Positions 45,180-57,409 of a DNA stretch of 64,000 nucleotides are shown here, piece by piece; positions within the stretch are counted from its first letter, which is position 1, and each line of letters opens with the position of its first letter. The stretch covers positions 3,250,001-3,314,000 of the forward strand of contig OZ014420.1 in assembly GCA_963965975.1 (NCBI GenBank), in the 5' to 3' direction. The position numbers were made by a program, and so were the translations under genes. The notes under the pieces are model-generated. The model did not search any database, was not told where the DNA came from, and worked only from the letters and a program-made list of their open reading frames with translations. Source of the DNA: Xestospongia bergquistia (lineage: Eukaryota > Porifera > Demospongiae > Haplosclerida > Petrosiidae).

Positions 45180-46110
45180 CATGTATTAAACGAACTATAT
45201 GATACTCACCCATGCCTTTTGTAAAATGAACACACTTGCTTGCAGTTACATTTGGTGGCCAAAAATTGATGCAGAGATTGAAATGACAGTAAAATTGTGT
45301 ATTGTCTCTCAAGAAAATCAACCATCACCACCTTCAGCTCCATACACTCTTGGGAGTGGCCAGAGCAGCCTTGGAGTCGACTACATCTCGACTTTGCGGG
45401 ACCATACATGGGACAGATGTTCCTCATACTAGTTGATTTTCACTCAAAATGGTTAGATGCTCATATTATGCCAAACATTACTTCCTCTAGAACCATAGAG
45501 AAGTTGAGACAGATTTCTCAATTCATGGACTTCCAAGGAAACCTGTAACTGATAATGAACCGTCATTAACGAGTAATGAGTTTAAGAGATTCGGAAAAGC
45601 TAATGGAATCAAGCATGTAACATCTGCTCTATATCACCCTTCCACCAATGAACTCATGGAGAGGGAAGTACAGACAGTGAAAAGATGTATATAAGGTAGT
45701 TCCATTCAAGAAAAATTGTCTTCACATACTGGATGACACCTCATTCTAACTTTTAATGGGACAAAGAGTTTGAGCTTGTCTAGATGGACTGTTTCCAGAT
45801 ATAAATAAGAAGGTAGAATCTCGAAAAGAGAAACAGAAAGAAGCTCATGACAAAACTCGACCCTTACAAGAATTCAACATTGGTGACCTAGTTCTTGCTG
45901 AAGAATTTAGAGCAATGGGATCCAGGTGGATGCCAGGAACAGTGTTGAAGTGACAGGTCCTTTGTCTTACTGGATCAAGTTAGTAAATGGCAACACTGTT
46001 TGTCATCATATTGACAATGTTAGAAGAAGATATAGTGTAGTAGACATTGGTGTAGCTACTAGTACAGACTTTAAACCACTAACAAACTTTGATAATGCTC
46101 TAGCAGACTA
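45180..46110 (+). pseudogene. gypsy integrase
   Basis: Finger and core are recognisable in shifting frames: YIWWPKIDAEIEMTVKLC, PWSRLHLDFAGPYMGQMFLI (first Asp), a DNEPSLTSNEF segment (second Asp) and MEREVQTVKRC (Glu). The C-terminal domain contains GDLVLAEEFRAMG and SYWIKLVNGNTVCHHIDNVR. Confidence 0.8.
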
Positions 46111-46508
46111 GGCTGTGGATTCAACAGTTAATTCAGACTCATCCACTGAACAGTTTTCTCCAGTCCTAGTTCCCATGTCTACTAATGGACCTTCGAGTTC
46201 CTTTTCATCTCAAGTTGAGATGTCATCTGTTAATGTGCCAGTACATCATTCCACTCGAACAAATAGACCTCCAGAAAATGGTTTCTGGAGGTCTATTGAA
46301 TATTGTGTGTGTTACATAGTAATTTTTGCATTTTCAGCTAAGGATGGGGAAGTGTGGTATTTCATTTAGTAATTAACGCATTAATCTATGACGTAACATG
46401 TTTAGTGAGTAATTATTTAATATCATGTTTTGGTTGTTTAGTTAGCTATTGTGTTATGGTTGTTTTGTAAATTTAATCAGTTGCTACAAACGGTACTGAG
46501 ACACAACA

Positions 46509-46650
46509 GCTACTTAAAGTATCAAGCTGTTGGATTAATCAGTGCACTATAGCAGTAACATGGAACAGTACATACCATTACTGCTGTAAAGAGTGTCACT
46601 GAGACTCAAACTGCCCAAATGATTGAAGCAAGATGACTATAACATAATCG
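46509..46650 (+). pseudogene. Death-domain exon, C-terminal half
   Basis: Beyond the target duplication the sequence reads LLKVSSCWINQCTIAVTWN and, after one shift, TITAVKSVTETQTAQMIEA, the helix 5-6 pattern (W-x-T-W-x-I) that completes the domain begun at 42060-42224. Confidence 0.6.
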
Positions 46651-46894
46651 AGTGGACATATTAATGGACCAGCTAAAGAGACATCATACAATAGAAGAGT
46701 ATTACCAGAGGATACATTTACATCATCAAAAGTATCAGTTGAAGAAGAGAAATCACCCAACATTATGTTATATAATATCTTTTTTCGGTTCTTTACTTAT
46801 TTGCCATAGGAACTAAAAAAGAAAAAGGCAACAGTCAGGGGAAATAGTCTGTTATACAAGCAAGTGAAGACATACCACACAAAAAGCGCAGACA

Positions 46895-48935
46895 CAGGGC
46901 CATAGCCACGGGTACAGTTGGTACAATTTTTCGAATGAGTTAATAAATTTTATTAAGTCTCAGTCACACCTGGCTGCCAGTGGGTGGGAACGAAATCAAT
47001 TCGTGATCAACGAACCATACGATATCAATGGCAGCAAGCAGTTTGAAAGATTGTCTTCCCAGCCTTCCAGAAAAACCTCACTAGCCCAAAAATTTCTTGT
47101 TTCCTAAACGAAGTTTTGGAAAGGCAAACCCTGTGAAGTGCTCTGCTCAGTCCCAGTGGTTTAAATCTTAGCCATTTCTCCACTACGACGAGTGTCAAGA
47201 TGTGGTTTTCTGTCACACATGTGCTGCAGCTGTGAACCAAGGAAAGCTTTTGTTCAGCAACAATATTTCTAATGCATTTGTAAGCTTTTTGAACATTTAT
47301 TATTCAATTATATTAAATTCACTTATTGGTGATTAGGTTACTAAACGTTTCTATAATTGGAAAGATGCAACAACTGCTTTTACGAAGCATCAACAATCTA
47401 AAGCCCACCATGAAGCTGTTGAAGCCATTGTAACACTCCCAAAGTCAACAAAAGACATAGGAGACAGAGGTCATAAAGCTGATAAAGAGCATGCAAGGGA
47501 TATGCTGCATTTGATATTGGCAAGTATCCGCTTTCTTGCTCAAGAAAGGCTTGCACTTCGTGGGGATGTAGAGAAGTCATCAAATTTAATCCAGCTACTT
47601 CGGTTGAGGACAGAAGATAAGCCTGAAATTTTACAGTGGATAGAGAAGTCTACACACAACCATACTTCTGCAGAGAACCAAAACAAAGTGTTAGAACTGA
47701 TGGCTCATCATGCTCTGAGAAAGATTTTAGATAATATCCGCAGTTCTCCTTTCATAGCAGTCATGGTTGATGAAACAACAGACAAGTCAAATAAAGAACA
47801 GTTGACCTTAGTCTTGAGATGGATCAGTGAAGACTTTGTTTGTCTGAAGAGTTTGCAGGTCTGTATTATCTTTCAGCAATTGATGCACAGAGTTTTGTGG
47901 CTGTCACGAAGGATGCCTTCATAAGATTTCAGATTCCCTTGACAAAAGATTCGTGGGCAGTGCTATAATGGATGCAGCACTATGCCTGGAGCAAAAGCAG
48001 ATGTAACTACCAAGATACAGGAGCTAGAGCCCAGAGCAGTGTTCCTATATTGTTATGGGCATGCCCTCAACCTGGTTGTAAGTGACACAATCAAGCAGTC
48101 ACGCCATATGAAGGACTGCCTAGACACATGTTATGAAATTATTAAACAATCAAGTTCTCTCCAAAGAGAGAAGCCATGCTACAAGACATGAAAGAAGAGA
48201 GTGGCAATGATACTTCTGGTGTATGCACCTTATATCCAACATTATAGAGAGTCTGTGCAGAGTCACTTACCAGCATAGTCGCTACTTATCAAAGCATTCA
48301 ATCATTATGGGAGGTTGCCATACCTGCTACATCTGACACCGAAATCAAGGTAGTGTTTCAAAGAAGAATTAAATTCAGTGTGTTCTTTCTTTTTTGATGT
48401 CTTGATAAGGTTGAACTGGAGTCTCAGCTATGTACTCCTCATCAACTCCATTCTTCAGTTGTAGTTGAAGAAATGCCATCAATTGATACCATTAAAACTG
48501 CACTGTTAAGCCTCTCCACAACACAGAGAATGATAGTTAGTGCAGTTTCCCATCTTTTTCAGCTGCTACTGATCTTTCCTGCAACAAACGCAACTTCCAA
48601 GTGTTCATTTAGTGCCCTTTGTCTCATCAAGTCCTATCTCAGATGCACGATGACACAAGCAAGATTGAACCAACTGATGGTTCTTCATTATCAACAACAT
48701 GTATGTGATCATCTTGATTTAAATGTGATAGGGAATGAATACATTTCTAAATCTGAGACAAGAAAAAGTACATTTGCTAAATTTAACTAACTCTTCATTT
48801 TCAGTGTCTAACCATTTCAGTACTATTATCATTTATTTTTCGTTTTATCATTTAACCAAATCTCGTGCCACGTTTTCATCATTCATACAAAATCAAATCA
48901 ACCTGACCACCTCAAATTTTGTGGCTACAGCCCTG
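46895..48935 (+). mobile_element. hAT transposon, TTF-finger type
   Basis: Ends CAGGGCCATAGCCACGG (46895) and GTGGCTACAGCCCTG (to 48935) are an imperfect inverted repeat of the kind seen in ZMYM-type hAT elements. AGACA flanks both sides; hAT usually duplicates 8 bp, so this may be a partly decayed target site. Contains a transposase pseudogene. Confidence 0.7.
47028..48790 (+). pseudogene. hAT transposase with TTF-type zinc finger
   Basis: Start at 47028. TTF finger: CSAQSQWFKS, FCHTCAAAVNQGKLLFSNN, then across a 58-nt intron (47280-47337) YNWKDATTAFTKHQQSKAHH. The core follows: RTEDKPEILQWIEKSTHNH, FIAVMVDETTDKSNKEQLTL (first Asp), ELEPRAVFLYCYGHALNLVV and the C-terminal dimerisation region ATSKCSFSALCLIKSYLRCT, ARLNQLMVLHY. 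Stops at about 47070, 47167 and 47922, and shifts after 48190. Confidence 0.85.
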
Positions 48936-48939
48936 AGAC

Positions 48940-49500
48940 ATCATTATCACTGTAAATGTTTGACAGTGACTCATAGTTATACGACACTTACTAAAGCAGA
49001 CGCAGAGAAACAGGCTAGAAAATGTCATAAGATAAAATAAAACATGGAATAAAAGACCACAAGAAACATAAAGGTGTTATTAAATTGATTTGGCTAAGAA
49101 ATTTGACTTATCACAGAAAATAAAAGGGAAAGATCAGAAGACAGAGATCTTAATCACTATGGTAGACATTGTTCATCTCAAAAACACAGAGCTCATTCGA
49201 AAAGATCTTACAATGATTATTAGTACATGATCATAAGATAAAGATAATACTTATCACGTTCTATAAATACACATGATCATCTAATAAGCATACTTTATAC
49301 TACTACTTATTATTATTAATTGACAGGTAATGACTTATTTATTACTTTATTATAAATTGTTTATTGGACAGAAAATGAAGGTCATGTAACATAGTATATG
49401 TTACCATGGTAAGAATTGTTCTTAATGACAACTTTATTTAGACCTTTCGCACTTCCTGAGCTGATGAATCTATATTTAGAGCTTATGATAAAGATCACAT
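48940..49500. other. No recognisable gene
   Basis: AT-rich sequence between two hAT remnants. Nothing supported. Confidence 0.45.
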
Positions 49501-49503
49501 GTT

Positions 49504-49880
49504 GCTATGGCCGCATGGGTGTAGCGATAGGGGGTCTGGGGGTACTCAGCCCCCCCCCACACATTTGAGATGATATACATTATTGCCTTTTATTCAGTTT
49601 TGGTGAAAAGGAAATTTTATAGAATAATGTCTGAAGTTTGCAACGTAGCCAGACTCATACTTGTGATGCCAGCATCCAATGCCATCAGTGAGTGTTCCTT
49701 CTGTAGACTACACTGCATAAAAAGTTACTTACATTCCATGAAGAATCAGACATGCCTTAACAGCACAATGATCTTAGATATTCATAAAGAAATGACAGAT
49801 AATATATGTTTAAAGGAAGTTGCAAATGAATTTGTTAGTAAATCAGAACATCGACTAAATTTTTTGATAAAGTTTTAGAC
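49504..49880 (+). pseudogene. hAT element remnant: one end and dimerisation domain
   Basis: An end-like sequence rich in G then C runs (GTGTAGCGATAGGGGGTCTG, CAGCCCCCCCCC) stands about 110 bp before SNAISECSFCRLHCIKSYLH and LNSTMILDIHKEMTDNICLK, the hAT C-terminal dimerisation region, ending FVSKSEHRLNFLIKF. The whole catalytic core is missing. Confidence 0.7.
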
Positions 49881-50299
49881 AATTTTTATAATTTTGTTAA
49901 TGCTTGTTTAAAGACAATTAATACTAAAGTACTTACATGCATTATATGTCCCAATTTTATTATTTTATTTTAATGATTTAATTTTCCCCAGATACATCAT
50001 GCTATGAAGTTAAAATTGTTAGGAACTCCACTTCAATATTACTATTATTACCCCTGGCTTTGGGTGTGGTCTATCATAATGAGACTATGATATCATTAAA
50101 TACAGAAGATAGCATGGCCGTAGGAGACGGTCCAGTTGGTCAGGTTTTGGCCAGACCAACTTTATTAATTATTATTATTATTGCATAATTGGATCTTGGG
50201 TGTGGCTTTATGTAAAACACGTGTGTACAATTCATGGCTTCAAGTTCTCAATCTGTTTTGATAACTAATAAAAATGTGGTTATACCATGAAAACCACAT

Positions 50300-52655
50300 C
50301 AACCAAAAACTTTTCATTTTCCAAAGAGGTCATTTGGAATGTTTAAGGTTGTAGAAAAAAGCAGGTTAGTTTAATAAGTGGCCTTTTTCACACTATGATG
50401 AGTCCATTGATTCTGTCTTTTGTCGTGTGTTTAATGAGCTTTAAACTAAAAAGGATGAAGTCCAGTACTAGGGGTGATCTAGCATTTGTCACACATGGTT
50501 TCCATAATTGGAAAGATGCCACTATTGCATTTAGAAACCATGAGCAAAGTGCCTGCCATGCTGAGGCAGTGGAGACAATGGTGACAATTCCATCTACAGT
50601 TCCTGAAGTTGGTGAGATGTTGTCACAGCAACATGCATCTGAAAAGTTGACATGCATTGTATGAAATAATGAATTGTGTGAAATCCCTCGGTCGACAGGC
50701 ACTTCCATTGAGAGATGACAAAAATGAGTGTGACAGCAATATTATTCAACTGTTAAAAATGAAAGCTGAACAAGATCAGATTTTGGCAGAGTGGTTGAAA
50801 CAAAAAGAAAATGTTTATGTCAGTGCTACTATCCAAAATGAAATGATTAAAATACAGTAGACCCTCGATTATCCAGACCGTGGTTATCTGGATCTTCAAT
50901 TATCTGGATTTGGAATTGAGACAGGAAGTGACCATGTGACACGTTAAATTCTTCAAATTAGAATGGTAATATAATATACGGTACCACATAACAGCCACAT
51001 TTGCTAATAAAACAGCTGCGCCCGCTAATAAACAGCTGCACCCGCTAATAAACAGCTGCGCAGACTTCATAATGGTGGACATTGAGATGAAACGTAAAAG
51101 GACCGTCCTGGCACTTTAGACAGGCTTAACACTTCGCCTACAAAAGGAGTCCAGACTCTCTTAAAAACGTGATGTCCTCAAATCACACTTTGCAAATTTA
51201 AGGTACATGTACTACTGGTAGCCATTAGGGTGTGGTCTTGCTACAACCATGATTAATTAAAAGCTCGTCGATTTAAATAACTGCCACACCCGCTAATTTT
51301 AACCCTTTCTCTTATCTGGACATTTTCATTTATCCAGAATAGGATTTTTCTTTCTGTCCAAAGGGGTCCAGATAATCAAGGATCTACTGTAATGTGTGTT
51401 TCAATCCTGTGTAATATTGTTTCTACACTCCAATCAACACCATTTGTTACTGTAATGGCAGATGAAACCACAGTTTTTTCCAACAAAGAACAGGTTACTA
51501 TATTTCTACGTTGAGTGACCAATAATTACCAAGTTCATGAGGAATTTCTAGGTTTATACAATGTTGATTCAATTGATGCAGCAACAATAACGTTTGTCAT
51601 AAGTGGTGTTGTCAAAAGGATAAGTGAACTTGAACCAAGAACTACATTTACTCACTGTTATGGGCATGCTCTTAACTTTGCTGCTTGTGACACTTTAAAA
51701 AAATCAAAGGTTACGAAAAATGCTCTTGAACTTACTCACGAAATTACTAAGCTTATCAAATGTTCTCCAAGAAGGGAAGGCATTTTCCAGAACTTGAAAG
51801 AAACTATTCCATCAAGTGGTAGGCCTGGCATTTGAATTTTATGTCCAATACATTTGACAGTGAGAGCAGAATCACTTTCAAGTATAATTAACAATTTTAA
51901 GGTATTACAAGCTACATGGGAAGAGGCCATAGAGGTTGTTCAGGACAGTGAGACTAAAACAATACATGGAGTAGCTATTCAGATGGAGACTTTTGATTAT
52001 TTCTTTGGTAATCTCCTGGGTCAACTGATACTGAAGCATGCTGATAATTTGAGCATCACATTACAACATCAAAACATATCTGCTTCAGAAGGTCAAACAG
52101 ATTGCCAAAATGACTGTTGATACTCTCAAATTGATTGGAAATGATGAATCCTATGATCATTTTTGGAATACCACTACTGAAAAGCCAAATGTTTAGATAT
52201 TGGTGAGCTTAGTCTGCCAAGACATTGAAAGGTTCATACTAGATATGAAGATGGTATGTCTAGTGGACATTTCCATGAGAGTACTGTGGGATATTACAAG
52301 CAAATATATTTTGAAGCCCTGGATTTGATCATAAACTGCATTGAGGACAGATTTGATCAACCGTATATATCACTCTATTTAGTCACTATTGGTTAAAAGC
52401 TTGTAAACAAGAGGAATGGGAATCTGACCTTGAAAATGTGTGTGAGACATACAAAGACGATTTTGACAAGGAGGTTTGAGTACCCAGCTAAGAGTACTTG
52501 GAGCTAATCCAAAGATAACGAAACCCTACACAATATTTAACATCAAGGATTACTTAGCATCTCTCTCTTCTGATTTACTTGATACAAATGTCACAGTAAA
52601 TGAATTTATCAGTAACTCCGAACATCATGGTAGCGTCTTTGCAAAATATTGAGAA
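50300..52655 (+). pseudogene. hAT transposase, decayed
   Basis: TTF finger remnants (THGFHNWKDATIAFRNHEQS), linker (MKAEQDQILAEWLKQKENVY), core after the inserted MITE (STPFVTVMADETTVFSNKEQ; YNVDSIDAATITFVI; FTHCYGHALNFAACDTLKKS) and an end resembling VNEFISNSEHHGSVFAKY. Numerous stops and shifts. Reading resumes cleanly across the MITE, which confirms the latter is a later insertion. Confidence 0.8.
50853..51391. mobile_element. pogo/Tigger-like MITE with TA target site
   Basis: Body 50855-51389, flanked by TA on both sides. Ends CAGTAGACCCTCGATTATCC and, reading in from the other side, CAGTAGATCCTTGATTATCT, typical of pogo-type elements. No transposase. It contains a 20-bp tandem repeat (GCTAATAAACAGCTGC, three copies, about 50991-51063). 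Confidence 0.85.
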
Positions 52656-52935
52656 AAAGTAAACAAAATAAAATTTGGGCGTGTCAATAGGGTGTGTTTA
52701 ATTGTTACACCCAGTTCCTGGCCTGACCAACTAAAAATAGCTTGATACAGGCCTGGATAGTAGTATCTCTTGTGATGTTTATTTTCTTAGAACCACACCT
52801 TTTTAATGCAATGTTATCTCTGAAAACATCTTATACAGACCATCATAGAATTATTGATCAAAGTAATGAGTTAGTCCCTTTAGTTAATGTAATTAACTAA
52901 TTCTTTAATATTCTATTTTATTGTTTTCAATAAAG

Positions 52936-53480
52936 GTGACAATGATCCTGTAGTAAACAGGTATCTGTTATTATGCCATCTGAATATTACTAAACAACTA
53001 CAGGAACAGACTAATGGATATATCAATGAATAGATGGATGGAAGTTATCAGACAGATAAATTGATAGACATTCTCCTTATAGACATTAGATAAATTGATA
53101 GACATTAGATAAATTGATAGACATTCTCCTTATAGACATTAGATAAGGTAATGTGTCAAAAGAAGACAAGAAAACGAGGACAATGGTGCAATAAACGTAT
53201 TGATGGAACATTCAATTGTGTCCCTTCAATGTTCTACAATAATGTCTGGCACACTATGAAATAACGTGAAGGAATATTTATTGACAATCAATTGCTACCA
53301 AAAAACCCAAGTAGAACCCAATCCATAGAATAAGACACATTCTTATATCTTATAGTAGGACTGACTCTCATGTTTCATTCCTATTCCAGATGACTCCTGC
53401 AGAATTCAAGTTTGCATTACATCAGTTCTCAATTCACTTCTGATCCAGAGTATTGTATGTCTGTTTTCTGGCCAAATGGC
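52936..53480 (+). pseudogene. Phosphorylase b kinase regulatory subunit, C-terminal relic
   Basis: Read at about 53170-53325: RGQWCNKRIDGTFNCVPSMF, YNNVWHTM, stop, REGIFIDNQLLPKNPSRTQS; then, after an intron-like gap with AG at 53389, MTPAEFKFALHQFSI and (one shift) DPEYCMSV. This matches the end of PHKA/PHKB proteins, which have RRLDGALNRVPVGFY and EMT...F..DPEYR. The enzyme subunit regulates glycogen breakdown. The stop and shifts mark it as broken. A tandem AGATAAATTGATAGACATT repeat (53065-53145) precedes it. Confidence 0.65.
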
Positions 53481-53489
53481 TTTGAACTG

Positions 53490-54020
53490 CTTTAACTCAG
53501 CAAACACGGCACTGGTAGCCACCAAATTATAGTGGACAGTAGCAAAACGTTTATACACTTCTTAACAATACTGCCAAAAGGAGTGTCAAAGGAACAAAAA
53601 GCTTTAAAAGTCTGAAAAACTTTGGAAAAAAGTATATCTTTCAGTGAACACTCAAGAATTCAATAAAAACCTCTTGCATACAGCTTATGACATTTTCCAA
53701 CTTTCTAAAGTGAGAATTTTGCAAAAACTTTGGAAAGTTATGACAGTTTTACTAATTTTTGGCAGTTATCTTTGTCGATATATTGAGCATGAACTAAAAA
53801 CACTAGAACCATAGCTGTCATTGGAGAATCACTAACTTTTACTAAAAAGTTGGAAAGTATTGGACCTTTTGTCAATTAGAGTGCAAAGTACCCAGTAGAC
53901 GCACTAAAAGGCAAAGCTTTTTCCCTTTGATTGAAGAGAAATTCTGAGTCATCAATAATCATCTTGTGTATCACATGAGATTACATCACTTGAGGAGGCT
54001 AAAAAGAATAAAGAAAGCCT
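53490..54020. other. No recognisable gene
   Basis: AT-rich; no open frame or repeat I can support. Confidence 0.45.
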
Positions 54021-54035
54021 CTAGATAAGACCATA

Positions 54036-54602
54036 GCCTCGTACCCAGGCATTTACAAAAGAAAAGAATGCCTGGTAACTACTGTTTGTGCATGCATTTA
54101 ATTTCAACAGATTTCTTGGAAAATAGTATACTTTAGGAATCCTCCGTCAACCATGATGTCAAAATTCTTTTTATCGCAATGTCAGACTGTGATGGCTACT
54201 TGTAGTAACTGATAGAATATTTTCTGATGCTCTACTCTAAGCTCTAAAGCAGCTAGAAAGGCCAAATCTGTCACTTAAAAAGAGCAACATCTTGTCCTTT
54301 GAAGCTATATATGATGGAAAAGATGTCTTCATGTGGTTTGTATCCCAACAGCACTGAACAAGTTTGATGCTCTTTTTGTTTCCACTAAATCTCTGCACAA
54401 CCGACAAACTCAACTAGACATGCTTAAACTCGTATAGTGAATGAAACGTCATCAATGTAAACCCAGCCCATTTATTTCGTCATTCGATTTATAATGTTGT
54501 AATTATGATGTCACTATATTGCATAAATTACAATAATTACGTGCATGCGCAAGCAGTAGCTACCAGACTTTCTTTTCTTTCACAAAAGCCTAGGTACAAG
54601 GC
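54036..54602. mobile_element. Inverted-repeat element with 14-bp target duplication
   Basis: Ends GCCTCGTACCCAGGC (left) and, inverted, GCCTTGTACCTAGGC (right), continuing as an inverted repeat of about 65 bp (AAAAGAAAAGAATGCCTGGT against the inverted right arm). TAGATAAGACCATA at 54022-54035 and TAGATAAGACCACA at 54603-54616 look like a target duplication with one mismatch. No coding sequence. Confidence 0.75.
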
Positions 54603-54975
54603 TAGATAAGACCACAGTGAGGTTAAGCACTTTAGTGCATTTCATTTATATTGTTAAAGTACTAGTACTACAATACATGTATTATATGTACTAGTATGAA
54701 TATGTTTGGAGTGATTTAATTGATATTATTAGTAATGCCTGTTAAAAGAGACACTTAAACTAATTGTTGCATACACTGCTAATTGTATTCATTGTTCTAG
54801 AGTCTTCTAATGCACATGGTCACTATTGTTTATTCTAGAACATTTGTTGATTTTGTGTATATATTTAGATTGAGTTGTTATTTATTCATTCTGTTCGATG
54901 AGATAAATCTAACAGGTTATGAGCCCAGTTCCACCATAGATGCCAAGCTGCACCGTGTGAATAGGCCTGCTAGCT

Positions 54976-55730
54976 ATGGCTGAATCAAAGGTAGTTTCGA
55001 TAATCCCTCTAAATGGAAGCAACTATCCAACATGGAAGATTCAATGTCAGATGGCGTTAATGAGAGATGGCTTGTGGAGTATTGTTAATGGATCAGAAAC
55101 GGCACCTGCAGATAATACTACGGACAGATACTCAAAGTTTGTTACACAAAGAGATTGAGCCCTAGCTACGATTGTACTGTCGATGGATCCGTCACTATTG
55201 TATGTGATAGGTACTCCAGAGGATCCAGTAGTAGTATAGGAGTTGCTGTCGAATCAGTTTCAGAGAAAGACGTGGGCGAACCGACTAGCAGTGAGACGTC
55301 AGCTACACTCGCTACAATTAAAAGATGGGCAACCAGTCCATGAACACGTCAAGGTGATGACAGAAGATTTAACGAACTTGCTGTGATCGACACAACATAG
55401 ACAATGAAGATTGCGTGGTGTGTCTGTTAGCAAGTCTCCTGGAATCGTTCGATATGCTGGTGACCGCGCCGGAAGCCAGTAGCGATGTACCTTAAATGGA
55501 AACAGTGATTGAGTGATTGCTTTATGAAGAGCAGAAAATGAAAGATCGCAGTACGACAGGCAGGACTAATACTACTGAAGAGGCGATGATCGTTAAACAA
55601 CGAAGAAAAGGACCAAAGTGTTATTTTGTGAGAAGTATGGTCATATTCAGCACAATTGTAGAGAACATGAGAAGTCACGAAATGCAGACAAAACAAAGTA
55701 CACAGCAAAGCACAAAATAAACAGTACAGC
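54976..55730 (+). pseudogene. copia gag with CCHC knuckle
   Basis: Starts MAESKVVSIIPLNGSNYPTW after the primer site, the usual copia gag beginning, then frame-broken capsid sequence and one CCHC knuckle (C-YF-C-EKYG-H-IQHN-C spacing) at about 55616-55675, disrupted by a one-base deletion. A stop at 55156-55158. Confidence 0.82.
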
Positions 55731-55768
55731 CAGTTGTTAGTACCAGCTCAGATAGTGATAAAGTAGGT

Positions 55769-55966
55769 ATGGTAGTGAACCACGTTCTGTCAGCAAATGA
55801 GTTGACCCAGTTAACAGGAAAATGGATTGTGGACTCTGGTGCGACAAGTCATATGTGTAATGACCAAAACCTATTAGTCAAATTAGATTCTTTGAAGATA
55901 CCTATTAGTGTTACGTTAGGAGATGGGTGTGTTTTAAAGGACACTGCACGAGGTATTGTCAATTAA
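55769..55966 (+). pseudogene. copia protease
   Basis: Contains KWIVDSGATSHMCNDQNLL, the D-S-G-A active site of copia proteases, and SVTLGDGCVLKDTARG. It ends with a stop at 55964-55966 just before the integrase frame. Confidence 0.82.
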
Positions 55967-55969
55967 AAG

Positions 55970-56925
55970 ATGATGCATGATTGTGGAACACATAAATGTA
56001 AACTACATGATGTGTTACATGTTCCTGATCTGTCATACAATCTTTTAAGTGTGTCGAAAACAGTTGAGAAAGGAATAACTGTGAAGTTTGACGAGTCTAG
56101 GTGTGTCATTCGTGACACTAATCGAAAGATAATTACTGTGGCTACAAAAGCTGGTGGTTTGCATCATATCAACACAGCACCTGTTGAAGTTCACTCAATG
56201 ACGGTGCATCATAGTTCATTCTCAAGAGAAGATTTGTGGCACCAACGGTATGGTCATTTAAGTATGAAGAGTCTTAAGAAGTTGGCTCGAGATGATCTTG
56301 TCAAGGATTTTGACTATTCTGCATCAAAAGGAATACAATTTTGTGAATCATGTCTAGAAGGGAAGCAGTGTAGAAGTCCATTTCCATCTCATTCAGAGAG
56401 CTGTTCAAAAGAAGTCTTAGATCTAGTACATAGTGATGTGTGGGGGAAGATAAATGCAAAACCATTAATTGGACCAAGATACTTTCTGACACTGATTGGT
56501 GATAAAAGATGCGTGGATATATGTTCTCAAACACAAAGATGAAGTTTTTAACAAGTTTCGTGAATGGAAGGTAATGGTAGAAAAGTCGACTGGAAAAAAC
56601 CTCAAAGTCCTTTGTACTGATAGTGGGGGAGAGTTTACCTCCAGAGAATTTGAAGAGTTTTTTTAAAAAGAAGGTATCAAACACAAACTGACAGTTCCAA
56701 AATGCCCTCAACAAAATGGCGTGGCTGAAAGGTTAAATCTAACACTTATGGAAATGGTACGTTCAATGTTAACTGGTTTCAAGTTGCCTCAGACATTTTG
56801 GGCAGAGGCTTTAGCCACAGCTGTGTACCTTCGTAATCGATGTCCAACTAAAGCTGTACAGGATAAAACACCCTTCAAAGCTCTGACAGGAAAGAAGCCA
56901 AATGTGGGACATTTATGAGTCTTTG
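55970..56925 (+). pseudogene. copia integrase
   Basis: HHCC finger (LWHQRYGHLSMKSLKKLA; FCESCLEGKQ), core VHSDVWGKINAKPL (first Asp), LCTDSGGEFTSREFEEFF (second Asp), QNGVAERLNLTLMEMVRSM (Glu), and the copia C-terminus LPQTFWAEALATAVYLRNRC. Shifts near 56510 and stops at about 56663 and 56916. The frame continues weakly to 57300. Confidence 0.88.
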
Positions 56926-57409
56926 GATGTGCGGCATACTGTGATATAGCAAAAGATGAACGACAGAAGTTAGACTTGAAATCGAGAAAGTGTATATTGA
57001 TAGGATATGGAGAAAATCGCAAAGGATATTGGTTATATGATGTGCAGAAGCAGAGGATAATGTATAGTTTGATGTTGTTTTTAATGAGATGTCTGGTGGA
57101 TTAGAGAAGAGTGAAGCTAAGAGCAAGTTACTGTATGTGAGAATTGAATGCTCTAATGATGATGAAAGTATGGATAATGTAAATGATACAGATGAATCAG
57201 AAGTTCCTGACATCGATGGAGTCTTTCAACAAGAACCAGATAATGTTGACGAACCAACTATTCAACGTTCAACAAGAGCAAGAAAACATAGTTTATTCTA
57301 GAATATTCGTTGATTTTGTATATATATTTAGATTGAGTTGTCATTTATTCATTCTGTTCGATGAGATAAATCTAACAATGTCATCTATTTTAAAGCTTGG
57401 AAGTTAATA

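Larger units (their letters stand above)
42225..46508 (+). mobile_element. Full-length Ty3/gypsy element, degenerate
   Basis: 5' LTR 42225-42381 (TGTTGTATTTC...GACACAGCA), primer-like site TATTGGCGATGAAGG, gag, protease, RT, RNase H, integrase, polypurine tract (AAGGATGGGGAAG), 3' LTR 46353-46508. Flanks ACTAC and GCTAC form a near-perfect 5-bp target duplication. The LTRs differ at many sites (for example CTATGATGTAATATG against CTATGACGTAACATG), so insertion is not recent. It splits a Death-domain exon. Confidence 0.85.
50110..52740 (+). mobile_element. Second hAT transposon, interrupted by a MITE
   Basis: Left part near 50112 (TGGCCGTAGGAGACGGTCCA) and right part near 52720-52750 (CCTGACCAACTAAAAATAGC) are the presumed ends, supported by GGTCAGG-like sequence occurring inverted at both. 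Encloses a transposase pseudogene with the same domain order as the copy at 46895-48935. Confidence 0.55.
54765..57377 (+). mobile_element. Copia-type element with RT deleted
   Basis: 5' LTR about 54765-54914 (ends AAATCTAACA), primer site GGTTATGAGCCCAG, gag, protease, integrase, then an abrupt join near 57290 to the last 87 bp of the 3' LTR, which matches the 5' LTR from about 54827. RT, RNase H and the first half of the 3' LTR are absent, so it cannot move by itself. Confidence 0.82.
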
